Assembly: GCF_000424285.1 (NCBI RefSeq)
Contig: NZ_AUJP01000017.1
Location: 62,001 to 126,000 of the forward strand
Length of the DNA stretch: 64,000 nt
Direction: 5' to 3'
Source of the DNA: Butyrivibrio sp. MB2005
GTDB taxonomy: Bacteria; Bacillota; Clostridia; Lachnospirales; Lachnospiraceae
Both the position numbers and the translations under genes were made by a program. Of this stretch, positions 1-7,370 are shown one piece after another (within the stretch, counting starts at the first letter, position 1; the number at the start of each line of letters is the position of its first letter). The notes under the pieces were generated by a model, which ran no database searches, was not told the origin of the DNA, and saw only the letters and a program-made list of their open reading frames with translations.

Positions 1-84
1 AATTTATTTTGTTAATAGTTGTTATGGAGTAAAAAGCTAATTATTTAATTAGCAAATGTGTGCTCGTGATAGAGGGCTGGTATG

Positions 85-534
85 TTAGCCTTCGATCATT
101 ATAAGCTTCTTCTCAGGAACTTTAGGCTGTTCCTTCTTAGGAATCTCAAGACTCAGAACGCCATGTCTGAAGGCTGCCTTGATATCTTCCTCGGTAAGAT
201 TCTCGCCAACGTAGAAGCTTCTCTGCATCGATCCGCTGTAACGTTCCTGTCTGATGAGTTTACCCTTGTGGTCCTTCTCATCTTTATCAAGTCCCTTTGC
301 TGCGCTGACTGTGAGGTATCCCTTATCAAGCTCAAGTGAGATCTCTTCCTTCTTAAATCCGGGAAGGTCTATATCTACTTCGTAGTGATCCTCGTTGTCA
401 TGTACATCCGTCTTCATAAGTCTGTCAGCATGTCTGCCGTACAGCTTCCTCTCGGTGTTATCAAAGTCATTAAACATCGGGAAATCAAACCAATTATCAA
501 ATAAGTTCTCTTCAAAAATACTAGGCATCAACAT
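85..534 (-). CDS. Hsp20/alpha-crystallin small heat shock protein
   Basis: A 149-aa ATP-independent holdase chaperone that binds unfolding proteins in the cytoplasm. The alpha-crystallin domain covers roughly residues 40-135: the YEVDIDLPGFKKEEI strand region, the L-x-I-x-A-like core, and a C-terminal LEIPK segment that plays the I-x-I role in oligomer assembly. The length is typical of bacterial Hsp20. A strong AAGGAGG site lies just upstream at about 543-549 and fixes the start. It is monocistronic, with a sigma-A promoter overlapped by a perfect CIRCE operator at 653-679, so HrcA control is expected. It is a host gene, not part of the prophage. Confidence 0.95.
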   Translation of the reverse strand: MLMPSIFEENLFDNWFDFPMFNDFDNTERKLYGRHADRLMKTDVHDNEDHYEVDIDLPGFKKEEISLELDKGYLTVSAAKGLDKDEKDHKGKLIRQERYSGSMQRSFYVGENLTEEDIKAAFRHGVLSLEIPKKEQPKVPEKKLIMIEG

Positions 535-639
535 AATAATTACCTCCTTATGACTATATATTTTTGTATTTGAGCATCGGAACCGGAGTCATTACTTTGT
601 TATTTGCTCCCTTTATTTCTGTTCCCTTGTTCTATAACT

Positions 640-668
640 GTTATAACACTTGTTAGCACTCTTGTCAA
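640..668 (-). promoter_or_regulatory. sigma-A promoter of the Hsp20 gene
   Basis: On the minus strand TTGACA (668-663) is followed by a 17-bp spacer and TATAAC (645-640), a near-consensus vegetative promoter. The predicted 5' UTR is about 100 nt. The -35 box lies inside the CIRCE palindrome, so repressor and RNA polymerase should exclude each other. Confidence 0.85.
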
Positions 669-679
669 GTGAGTGCTAA
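653..679. promoter_or_regulatory. CIRCE operator (HrcA binding site)
   Basis: TTAGCACTC, 9 nt, GAGTGCTAA: both arms match the canonical CIRCE inverted repeat exactly. CIRCE is bound by the heat-shock repressor HrcA in Firmicutes, usually at groESL and hrcA-dnaK; here it sits on an Hsp20 gene. Confidence 0.95.
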
Positions 680-742
680 TTATTTTTAATAAAAATCTAT
701 TTTTTTCATTTCTGTTGTTGTAAAAACGAATACTTGGAGACG

Positions 743-972
743 GGTATATAAGATAGAAAAATACATAGAAATTATATATCTTTTTGTAAGCGACTGAGCG
801 AGGCAGGTATATAAGATAGAAATACAATGCACTTTTATATACTTTTTTCTATGCTTTATAAGTACCAGGGGTGAGTGTTACAGGAAATGCTTATCGAAAA
901 AGTATATAAGTCAAATTATCATTTTCAATTTATATACCGGGCGGAGAAGTTACGGGAGAAATAGGTATATAA
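743..972. repeat. AT-rich intergenic region with repeated GGTATATAAG motif
   Basis: The gap between the Hsp20 promoter and the next gene (about 680-1100) has no convincing gene. It repeats GGTATATAAGATAGAAA exactly at 743-759 and 806-822 (63 bp apart), with weaker versions at 901-910 and 964-972 and an inverted one at 930-938. Function is unknown. It may be a decayed promoter region or protein-binding sites. Confidence 0.5.
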
Positions 973-1060
973 ATTTGGCTTAAAAGCTTTTCTTATATAT
1001 GTTGTGTAAAAAGGCGCGCTATAAATATTTTTAGAAACACTTTTGTAAAAAGAGAGTTAT

Positions 1061-1094
1061 AAAAAATGCAGGCATACGAAAAATGCCTGCATTT
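1061..1094 (-). terminator. intrinsic terminator after the YkgJ-type gene
   Basis: The minus strand reads AAATGCAGGCA, a short loop, then TGCCTGCATTTTTT. The 11-bp stem with a T run lies right after the stop codon of the gene ending at 1102. Confidence 0.8.
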
Positions 1095-1101
1095 ATGCGC
1101 G

Positions 1102-1746
1102 TTACTTCATACCGGATAGTCTCTCTTCAAATTGAGCATAGAAGCTCTCTTCCACATTGTAGGGCTTTATGAAAAACTCCTGCAGAATTCGCATGTTTAT
1201 AGACTTAAGTTCCTCCTCCGGCATTTCCGGGGCTTTGTCAGAGATTTCTTTTAAAAAGTAGTGCCACTTATCTATGTAGGCTTCATAGCTTGATAGCTCT
1301 GGTGTATCCTGCCATTTCTTAATCTTTATCTTGGTCTGCCTCTCCTTATGGCATTCATGAATCTGAAGGAAATATTTGTGGGTGTTATCTTCAAATATTC
1401 TGCCTAAAGGGAAGAGTCTGCAGATACCTGGTCTGTGCGGATGAATACTGCATCTCCCCTCTCTGTTAAGGAAAGTGCACTTCTCGTCACCGTCCATCTT
1501 TAGGCATGGAAGAATGATTCCATCAGCTACTCTAAGCTCCAGATTTTCAGAAAGCAGTTCTTCAAAGCTTTTGCCAAGGCCTTTTTCAAGCCTGTAAACA
1601 TCATAAGGATCAAGAGTTATGGAATCTCCCATACCACAACAGCATGCATGGCAACCACTGCAGTCATCCACACCGAGTTTTGCCATATCGCCTATATCGT
1701 AAAGCTTGCCGTCTGAAATTTTATCTAAATCAACATCTCTTATCAT
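1102..1746 (-). CDS. YkgJ-family cysteine-cluster protein
   Basis: A 214-aa cytoplasmic protein with the YkgJ Cys cluster near residues 29-37 (CSGCHACCCG) and further Cys/His ligands (KCTFLN, GRCSIHPHRPGICRLFP) at about 88-112. These together are typical of the zinc- or iron-chelating CxxCxxCC fold (UPF0153). The biochemical role of the family is not established, although some members are linked to metal binding or protein modification. It lies 3 bp downstream of the phosphatase gene on the same strand, so the two are probably co-transcribed from a promoter that now lies in the element. Confidence 0.85.
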   Translation of the reverse strand: MIRDVDLDKISDGKLYDIGDMAKLGVDDCSGCHACCCGMGDSITLDPYDVYRLEKGLGKSFEELLSENLELRVADGIILPCLKMDGDEKCTFLNREGRCSIHPHRPGICRLFPLGRIFEDNTHKYFLQIHECHKERQTKIKIKKWQDTPELSSYEAYIDKWHYFLKEISDKAPEMPEEELKSINMRILQEFFIKPYNVEESFYAQFEERLSGMK

Positions 1747-1749
1747 GTA

Positions 1750-2340
1750 TTAACCTCTCGGAAAATCATCGTGGACCAATCCTCTGTCATCACCATAATC
1801 GTCAAAAGGATCATCCATATCTTCTGCGTCTCCCATCTGAGATGCATATTTCGGATCCATAAGAATAGCCCTAAAAAGGCCATGGCATCCCTCTGAGCAG
1901 TCGCGCCAGGTATCATCAAAATTCCCGGTATACCAGGGATCAGCTACATCTCCGCTTCTATCAGCAAACTCCAGCATCTTGTAAACCTTGTTTTCAGGAT
2001 CTCCACTGAAGAGCCTATTAAGATCTCTGATGTTTGCGCTATCCATTCCTATTATAAAATCGAACTTCTCATAGTCAGTCCTTGATGTAAGTCTCGCCCT
2101 TTTTGTAGAAACACCAAGCTCGTTGTCCGGAGTTCCGATTCCATACTCTCTAAGCTTTGCCTTCGCCGGCGGATAGACAGGACTTCCCTGTCCGTTCCAT
2201 ATTTCGTCAGTGTGTGTCGCTGACGACTCTATATGGAAAAACTCATCCAAATGCTGCTTATGCACAATGTCTTTCATAATAAATTCTGCCATTGTTGAAC
2301 GACAAATATTGCCGTGGCAGACGAATAAAATACGTATCAT
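1750..2340 (-). CDS. low-molecular-weight protein tyrosine phosphatase
   Basis: A 196-aa LMW-PTP that hydrolyses phosphotyrosine. The N-terminus has the P-loop CHGNICRS (C-x5-R-S, residues 8-15) and the distal acid loop DPWYTG near residue 136. It is longer than the usual roughly 150 aa, with an acidic Asp-rich tail after residue 155 (DMDDPFDDYGDD region). Codons 1-10 overlap the 21-bp repeat also found at 61130-61150, so the first codons and the upstream DNA appear to come from the integrated element. A weak GAGAG ribosome site lies about 7 nt upstream. It heads a two-gene operon with the YkgJ-type protein. Confidence 0.93.
   Translation of the reverse strand: MIRILFVCHGNICRSTMAEFIMKDIVHKQHLDEFFHIESSATHTDEIWNGQGSPVYPPAKAKLREYGIGTPDNELGVSTKRARLTSRTDYEKFDFIIGMDSANIRDLNRLFSGDPENKVYKMLEFADRSGDVADPWYTGNFDDTWRDCSEGCHGLFRAILMDPKYASQMGDAEDMDDPFDDYGDDRGLVHDDFPRG
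2311..2331. other. putative left attachment site
   Basis: 21 bp starting GCCGTGGCAGACGAATAAAA, identical at 61130-61150. It lies within codons 4-10 of the phosphatase gene. Outside the core the two copies differ by only two bases up to the ATG, and the change (CGT versus AGA, both Arg) is silent. That fits a phage carrying a functional copy of the gene's start. Confidence 0.65.
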
Positions 2341-2438
2341 TCAATCTCTCTTTCCGAATATGCTCTCTTATGCGCTAAAAAGCGCTTATTTGCGCGGTCG
2401 ATATTTAACCAATTCATTGTACATAAAATCATTCAAAA

Positions 2439-2462
2439 TGGCAAAACTTGGCGGAACTTGGC
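2439..2462. repeat. three TGGC repeats at 10-bp period (putative arm-type sites)
   Basis: TGGC occurs at 2439, 2449 and 2459, each preceded by an A/T-rich hexamer ending in CT. The same arrangement recurs at 61237-61260. One helical turn between sites, about 108 bp from the core repeat, suggests integrase arm sites or another DNA-binding protein. The rest of 2341-2686 holds a small hairpin near 2381-2398 and the promoter of the next gene, but no other gene. Confidence 0.45.
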
Positions 2463-2665
2463 ATTTTATACCACTGAAAAGTAGTAAAATCGTAGTCAGT
2501 TTTGGAGATTCGTACTACTGGGGAATTTGAGTAGATTCTCTTTCTGATAAAAAAGTTACAGCAAAGCAAATCTTATAAAATCTCTCCTAAAAAAGGATTA
2601 ATCAGTATTCAAGTTCGGTCTCATTACATGCAGGCCATTTGAATAAATCTCTTCTCAGATAAATC

Positions 2666-2674
2666 TGATATACT
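2666..2674 (+). promoter_or_regulatory. extended -10 promoter of the secreted cargo gene
   Basis: TGATATACT is an extended -10 element (TGnTATACT) about 34 bp before the ATG, with no good -35. The same string precedes the two LRR genes at 57960 and 58810. Confidence 0.5.
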
Positions 2675-2707
2675 ATATATAATAAAATGAAACGAGGGGG
2701 ATTACCG

Positions 2708-3424
2708 ATGAAAAAAACTATTTCCATTTTTCTATTATCCATCATGCTTATATGCACAGTATCAACAAAGGTATCTGCTGCAAACAAAGCGCTTCAGATC
2801 AATGCAAAATTTCCTAAGGGAGACAATGGTGCAGGATTCTACATTGACCTTGAGACCAAAAAAGGCATGGTTGCGCTCAACAATCGTTCATGCTTTTCTT
2901 ATGATCTCTACCTCCCACAATCGCTAATATCCAAGAATAAGGATAATGTCTTTATAGATAACAGCATGATTTTTAGTAACCCCGATGATCAATATGGAGG
3001 AGTATTAGGAGCAAGATATTCAATCGGAATAACAAATGTAAATGGAAAAATCAAGACATACGGATGGGATGAAAATAATGATAAGCATCGTAAAATCAGT
3101 AACTACGTTAAAGTAAAAAAGTGGAATACCTGGTATAAAATATCTGTTCGCAATATGCCTGCAGAGCCTACTGTAACCGAAACCTACTCTGTAGGTGCTC
3201 CAGAAGACAACAAGTATTATGAAGATCTGGATCTTCAGACAATTCTTTTTACTGAAGGGCAGAAATATGTCGGATGCATCTATATGGATAATGTGACAAT
3301 TGTCTCAGGTTCGACCTTAAAGTCAAAATTCAACAACCTTAAAGACTTTAAACATGTCAGCGGTTATGATTTAAAATACGGTAAAAATTATAAGGCAAAG
3401 ATAGCTAACCTCCCAAGCAAATAA
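2708..3424 (+). CDS. secreted protein of unknown function
   Basis: A 238-aa protein beginning with a clear Sec signal peptide (MKKTISIFLLSIMLICTVST, then VSA-ANK as a likely cleavage point). The start at 2708 is chosen over an in-frame ATG at 2687 because GAGGGGG lies 7 nt before it and the signal peptide begins there. The mature part is lysine- and aspartate-rich, with beta-type segments and no motif I recognise. It lies between the left attachment repeat and the integrase, on the opposite strand, with its own promoter. That is the classic position for a lysogenic-conversion gene. Confidence 0.75.
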   Translation: MKKTISIFLLSIMLICTVSTKVSAANKALQINAKFPKGDNGAGFYIDLETKKGMVALNNRSCFSYDLYLPQSLISKNKDNVFIDNSMIFSNPDDQYGGVLGARYSIGITNVNGKIKTYGWDENNDKHRKISNYVKVKKWNTWYKISVRNMPAEPTVTETYSVGAPEDNKYYEDLDLQTILFTEGQKYVGCIYMDNVTIVSGSTLKSKFNNLKDFKHVSGYDLKYGKNYKAKIANLPSK

Positions 3425-3446
3425 AAAATATTCCTTAGCTAAGCAC

Positions 3447-3480
3447 ATAGCCCTCTAGAGCATCTGCTCTAGAGGGCTAT
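3447..3480. terminator. long palindrome between secreted gene and integrase
   Basis: ATAGCCCTCTAGAGCA pairs perfectly with TGCTCTAGAGGGCTAT. It sits between convergent genes and could stop transcripts from both sides, although neither strand has a proper T run. Confidence 0.5.
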
Positions 3481-3481
3481 T

Positions 3482-4756
3482 CTATAATTGTATAGCTTTA
3501 AACTCCCTGATGCTTGGAGTTTCTACTTTTTTCTCCTTACCATCAAGCTCTTTTCTTACTTTCTCAAGCTTCAAAAGCTCATCTGTTGCATCCTCTAATC
3601 CCAAATGGGTGTACGTATTAAGTGTTACACTTATGTCGCTATGCCCCATCAGATATTGAAGCGTTTTTGGATTCATTCCTGCCTTAGCCATATTGCTGCA
3701 ATATGTATGCCTACATACATGTGGTGTGATGTTGGGAATCTGGATCCTATAAATGTTATTGTATCTGTTCACCATATTATTAAAGCGGTGCTCCCAGTGC
3801 ATGGCCACAAGTGGCATTCCATTCTCATCCAGAAAAAGAAATCCGGTATATCCGTCAACCATCTTTTCTATGGTGTAATCCTCTCTTTCTTCAAGTATCC
3901 GCCTGAAACACTCAGCCACATCATCAGTTATAGGAAGCTTCCTTGTTCCGGCATTTGTTTTTGTACTTGCAATTACATACTGCATGTCCGAGGTTCGCTG
4001 AAGCTGATGATCTATGTTTATCACCTTGTTTTCCAGATCAACGTCGCTTACTGTAAGTCCGCAGAACTCTGAAATTCTCATTCCTGTATGAAAAAGAATA
4101 TAAACCGCATCGTAATACTTATAATAAACATTATCGTCATGTATGAACTTAAGGAACTTTTTCATCTGATCCTTTGTGATTGCTTCTCTTGTCACAGAAT
4201 CATTAACCACAACTCCAGCAAGCTCAAATCCAAATGGATTCTTCTGAAGGCAATCATCGTCAACAGCCATCTGGAACGCGGGCCTAAGAACTCCTCTTAT
4301 TGTCTTTATTGAACTATATCCTCTTCCGTCCTCTTGCTGCAGTTTTATCAAAAATAACTTTGCATCTGATGTTTTTACCTGTGATATCTTTTTTCCACCA
4401 AAAGGTTCTTTAGCAAGTATATTCTTTGCAAAATTATAATTCATTCGCGTATTATGTTTAACTCCGGTTTTTGTAGCCAGGTATCTTTCCACAAGTTCCA
4501 AAACCGTTATATTTTTTCCTGTAGGATCGATCTGTGAATCAATATCATATCCGATCAGTTTTTCCTTTTCTCTAAGTGAAAGGTCTGGCTTTTTCCCTTT
4601 TTGCTGTGGATCCGTGGGCTCTAGCCTCCAGCTATAAACGAAATGTGGCTTACCACCTATATGGTACTTAAATTGGTATTTTCCATTTGCTCTGATTGAC
4701 TCTCCACACCTCAAAACTCTGTGCTTGCTGTCTCTTCTTTGACTACTTTTTCCCAT
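3482..4756 (-). CDS. int: tyrosine recombinase (phage/Tn916-type integrase)
   Basis: A 424-aa site-specific recombinase that integrates and excises the element. Residues 10-65 resemble the AP2-like arm-binding domain of Tn916 Int, and about 75-180 the SAM-like core-binding domain. The catalytic domain shows the first Arg (HTGMRISEFCGL, about 226), the H-x-x-R box (HVCRHTYCSN, about 350), and LMGHSDISVTLNTYTHL with the nucleophilic Tyr near residue 384. Length is normal and all key residues are present, so it is probably active. The start overlaps the end of the upstream small DNA-binding gene, giving an xis-xis-int order. Confidence 0.95.
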   Translation of the reverse strand: MGKSSQRRDSKHRVLRCGESIRANGKYQFKYHIGGKPHFVYSWRLEPTDPQQKGKKPDLSLREKEKLIGYDIDSQIDPTGKNITVLELVERYLATKTGVKHNTRMNYNFAKNILAKEPFGGKKISQVKTSDAKLFLIKLQQEDGRGYSSIKTIRGVLRPAFQMAVDDDCLQKNPFGFELAGVVVNDSVTREAITKDQMKKFLKFIHDDNVYYKYYDAVYILFHTGMRISEFCGLTVSDVDLENKVINIDHQLQRTSDMQYVIASTKTNAGTRKLPITDDVAECFRRILEEREDYTIEKMVDGYTGFLFLDENGMPLVAMHWEHRFNNMVNRYNNIYRIQIPNITPHVCRHTYCSNMAKAGMNPKTLQYLMGHSDISVTLNTYTHLGLEDATDELLKLEKVRKELDGKEKKVETPSIREFKAIQL

Positions 4757-4961
4757 ATGCCCTCCTCTTTAGTTCCTGATGTGTTTCTAAGTATTTCTCA
4801 AATTCAGCCCTTATTATCAGGTTCCTGCCGTCATAGTACTTAACAGTAAAATCTGTCCTCTCTTCCATCAGCTTCCACATTTTTCTTCTGCTAAGTACAT
4901 AAAATGTAATTGCCTCCTCTGGTGTAATAATGTTTTTATTTCCCGGTGATGGTCTTCTCAT
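4743..4961 (-). CDS. excisionase-like small DNA-binding protein
   Basis: A 72-aa basic protein with a winged-helix/HTH_17 pattern. ITPEEAITFYVLSRRKMWKL fits the helix-turn-helix, followed by KYYDGRNLIIRAEFEKYLE, the wing and last helix typical of Tn916-type excisionases. Its 3' end overlaps the integrase start by 14 bp, so the two are translationally coupled. It probably directs integrase toward excision. Confidence 0.75.
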   Translation of the reverse strand: MRRPSPGNKNIITPEEAITFYVLSRRKMWKLMEERTDFTVKYYDGRNLIIRAEFEKYLETHQELKRRAYGKK

Positions 4962-5034
4962 GCCGCATTCCTCCTTTGTTTATATATCCCTCTAAGCGCC
5001 AGATATAGCAACTACTATCGGCAGATAAAAAGGA

Positions 5035-5244
5035 TCATATACAAGAAGTTTCATCAATGTACTTTTCAAACTTTTTTCTGTGAACCATGGTCCTGTCACC
5101 ATTATGGAGTCCAAGGCATGGGTTCTCATTTACAAGGAATCTTATTCTCTTTTCGCCAATACCAAAGTAAGCTGCTGCCTCCTTTACAGTAAGCAGATAC
5201 TTTTCACTGAACGAAACCACCATAGTCTTTTTGTTTTCTATCAT
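5035..5244 (-). CDS. xis: Tn916 Xis-type excisionase
   Basis: A 69-aa protein with the pattern LLTVKEAAAYFGIGEKRIRFL, then HNGDRTMVHRKKFEKYID, diagnostic of the Tn916 Xis family. A GGGAGGTT ribosome site precedes the ATG. It is first in the xis-xis-int operon, 40 bp downstream of copy A of the conserved TCGTACA element. A near relative lies at 60677-60928. Confidence 0.85.
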   Translation of the reverse strand: MIENKKTMVVSFSEKYLLTVKEAAAYFGIGEKRIRFLVNENPCLGLHNGDRTMVHRKKFEKYIDETSCI

Positions 5245-5287
5245 AATGAACCTCCCTAAATAATCTCGTTAACAAAGCTTCTATAAT

Positions 5288-5320
5288 CCCTAATTACAAA
5301 ACCTGTGAAAATGTACGAGA
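5288..5320 (-). promoter_or_regulatory. conserved phage promoter/operator element, copy A
   Basis: On the minus strand: TCGTACA, 13 nt, TGTAATTAGG, then GATTATAG. It faces the xis-xis-int operon. The same bipartite element with identical 13-nt spacing recurs at 41726, 41834 and 41907. The TACA/TGTA cores form a dyad. Confidence 0.65.
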
Positions 5321-5443
5321 AAAATAAAATTTTCTAATAGTTAAGTATTTGAAGAGGAGTATTTTTCCGGTTTTTGGAAAATCTCTTCTAACTTCCTAAG
5401 TGGATTTCAGAGATAAAATTCCGGGTCTTTTGAAAAAAAAGCA

Positions 5444-5476
5444 CAAAAAAAGCCTCATGGCATAACCACGAGGCTC
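5444..5476 (-). terminator. intrinsic terminator
   Basis: The minus strand AGCCTCGTGG, TTAT loop, then CCATGAGGCTTTTTTT. It lies downstream of the TIM-barrel gene that ends at 5537 and separates it from the excisionase operon. Confidence 0.85.
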
Positions 5477-5536
5477 TAGCAGTGTTATTCTATTCTCTTT
5501 TTAATACTATTATGTCAATTCTTCTTACATCTCAAA

Positions 5537-6412
5537 TCATATACTTAACACATCTTTCACTACAGATCTGAGGTCTTCACCTCCAGAATTAACTTCCGGA
5601 ACCAGAAACCTTGACATCTCATCATCACATATAGCTTTTATCCCATTAAGGAATACTTTTTTATCGTCTACATCTGGGAAAAGTGTGTTTAAATCTCCAG
5701 TGTGAGCTACAAATCTTCCAGTACTGCTTCTCTTCTTTCCCCATATATGAATTCCTTTAATGACTTCTCTATATGGTACAAGCATATGGACAGCATTCGT
5801 ATATTTTCCCCTATCGAAACATTCTGGATGAATAAGTTCTCCTGTCAGAAGCTGTGGAAAATCTAAAACCACACCAAGTCTGACGTTGTTTTCTCTTATC
5901 TTTTTGCAAAGCTCCGCTATCTCTTCTGCCGCGCTAACTACAAATTTCCCTCCCCTATATATGGAGCCAGCTCTGTTTTCAACAACTATTTTTACATCAG
6001 GATATATTGCATGTATCTTCTCTTCGAATACAGTATAAAAATCTAGAAAACTATCAATACTTGAGTAGTCATTGAAGGGTGGATGAATTTCTATCACAGT
6101 TGGTGCAGCATGTTCGTTTGTAAGAGAATGCACAAAACTTGCAAACTGTACAGCCCACCCTTTGTCTTTCCACAATTGTGGAACGCCATCCTTATTGGAG
6201 CTATATAGCTTCGGATATCTTCTTATTAGGTTAGAGGCCAGATTTCTCTTCCCGTAACTATACTCTGTATGTAAAGAATAATTTGAAATATCAGGAACTG
6301 ACGTCTTATCTAAGTGTCCTGCAACTTCAACAAGATCTGCTTTTATTCCATCAGGATATGGCTGATTTCCATACTCTACAAAAATGAAGTTCATATTTTT
6401 ATACCTCTTCAT
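5537..6412 (-). CDS. TIM-barrel protein, xylose isomerase-like/AP endonuclease 2 superfamily
   Basis: A 291-aa protein with the strand-by-strand pattern of the AP-endonuclease-2-like TIM barrel: VIEIHPPF, VVENRAGSIYRGG, LGVVLDFPQL, IKGIHIWGKK, FVAHTGDLNTLF and FLVPEVNSGG. These place Glu, His and Asp at barrel-strand ends where metal ligands lie in the superfamily (isomerases, endonuclease IV). The substrate cannot be read from sequence. An alternative start at 6394 (MNFIF) has AAGAGG 9 nt upstream and may be the real one. It stands between excision and lysis modules with its own terminator, so it is probably cargo. A role in host or foreign DNA damage is possible but inferred. Confidence 0.7.
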   Translation of the reverse strand: MKRYKNMNFIFVEYGNQPYPDGIKADLVEVAGHLDKTSVPDISNYSLHTEYSYGKRNLASNLIRRYPKLYSSNKDGVPQLWKDKGWAVQFASFVHSLTNEHAAPTVIEIHPPFNDYSSIDSFLDFYTVFEEKIHAIYPDVKIVVENRAGSIYRGGKFVVSAAEEIAELCKKIRENNVRLGVVLDFPQLLTGELIHPECFDRGKYTNAVHMLVPYREVIKGIHIWGKKRSSTGRFVAHTGDLNTLFPDVDDKKVFLNGIKAICDDEMSRFLVPEVNSGGEDLRSVVKDVLSI

Positions 6413-6602
6413 TGCTACCTATCACCGACTATGATTAGTATACTCCAAAGCAGGGGATTATTATTTGATCACATGAAATAAATCCAAGAAAAATCCTTAT
6501 GTAACCACAAAAAGCTTAGATGAATTCTCTGCATCAAGTATTCAATTTTATCGTGCCCACGCCACAAACTCCTTGTAAAAAGCTTCGATTTTGTTGTTAT
6601 CC

Positions 6603-6827
6603 TTATAGCTTTTCACCACAAAATGGGCAATACTTGATTGATTTCGAATACTCCTTGGCATCCCCCTCATTATTTACAACAGCCATCCTTAGCGACTTTG
6701 TATCAGGATCAATGCTGCCCATAAAACATAACGATCCCAAAAAGCCCGCTTCTATATCTTCCATAAAAATCTGTTTATCTAAAAAATCACTATCTACTTC
6801 CTTTTCTCGGCTACAAAATTTACACAT
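6603..6827 (-). CDS. small zinc-ribbon protein
   Basis: A 74-aa protein with CKFC at residues 2-5 and YCPFCGEKL at the C-terminus, two CxxC knuckles that should hold one zinc ion. AAGGAG precedes the ATG. Function unknown; small zinc-ribbon proteins of this form are common in Firmicute phages. Confidence 0.65.
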   Translation of the reverse strand: MCKFCSREKEVDSDFLDKQIFMEDIEAGFLGSLCFMGSIDPDTKSLRMAVVNNEGDAKEYSKSIKYCPFCGEKL

Positions 6828-6843
6828 AAAAACTCCTTTCTTA

Positions 6844-7170
6844 TCACCAAATAGCCCTCATCAATTCCATATTTGACACTTTAGTTATCTTCTTTCTCAA
6901 CTTCATCTTTTTCTTCTGATACCTGTCATGGCTCATAATCTCGGACACCGCAGGTGCGATATCCTGATCTTTATAGCAGAAATGAACATGATATTTATCT
7001 CCATCATGACTATGATAAAGAACAAGCCCTGGGTATCCATCCTTATCAAATTTCTTCATAATCCAATGATGCCTAGTCTCAGGGCTCCTTACTTCAACAC
7101 TATCTTTTTTCATATTTAGAACGTCAAAATAACCGACATTCAAAAGAAACTCATCAAACTCTGTAAACAT
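6844..7170 (-). CDS. hypothetical protein
   Basis: A 108-aa protein starting MFTEFDEFLLN. This start has GGAG 8 nt upstream, whereas an in-frame extension to 7233 has none. It contains a His-rich stretch (ETRHHWIMKKF, YHSHDGDKYHVHFCY) and ends basic. No family recognised. It lies 16 bp upstream of the zinc-ribbon gene on the same strand, so the two probably form an operon. Confidence 0.6.
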   Translation of the reverse strand: MFTEFDEFLLNVGYFDVLNMKKDSVEVRSPETRHHWIMKKFDKDGYPGLVLYHSHDGDKYHVHFCYKDQDIAPAVSEIMSHDRYQKKKMKLRKKITKVSNMELMRAIW

Positions 7171-7333
7171 AATAAAACTCCATAAATTCATAAAAACATG
7201 AGGAAAATTGATTATTCCGACTGGAATAAACACAGCTTTGAAATTGCTGCGAGGGATAATATAACAGATTGAAAATTATTTGTAAATAGAATTTCGAAAA
7301 GAAGATTAATTACATTTGTTCATAGTATAACTG

Positions 7334-7364
7334 AAAAAAAGGCCCAGCATATGCCAAGCCTTTT
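7334..7364 (-). terminator. intrinsic terminator
   Basis: The minus strand reads AAGGCTTGGC, ATAT, GCTGGGCCTT, then a T run. It lies directly after the stop of the coiled-coil gene at 7371. Confidence 0.75.
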
Positions 7365-7370
7365 CAGATC

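Noticed and set aside
85-534. Plus-strand frame of about 85 aa within the Hsp20 gene
   Set aside because: Antisense shadow of a clear Hsp20 coding region with CIRCE promoter.
3447-3480. Perfect 34-bp palindrome as the attachment site
   Set aside because: No second copy near the right end; the 21-bp phosphatase repeat is a much better candidate.
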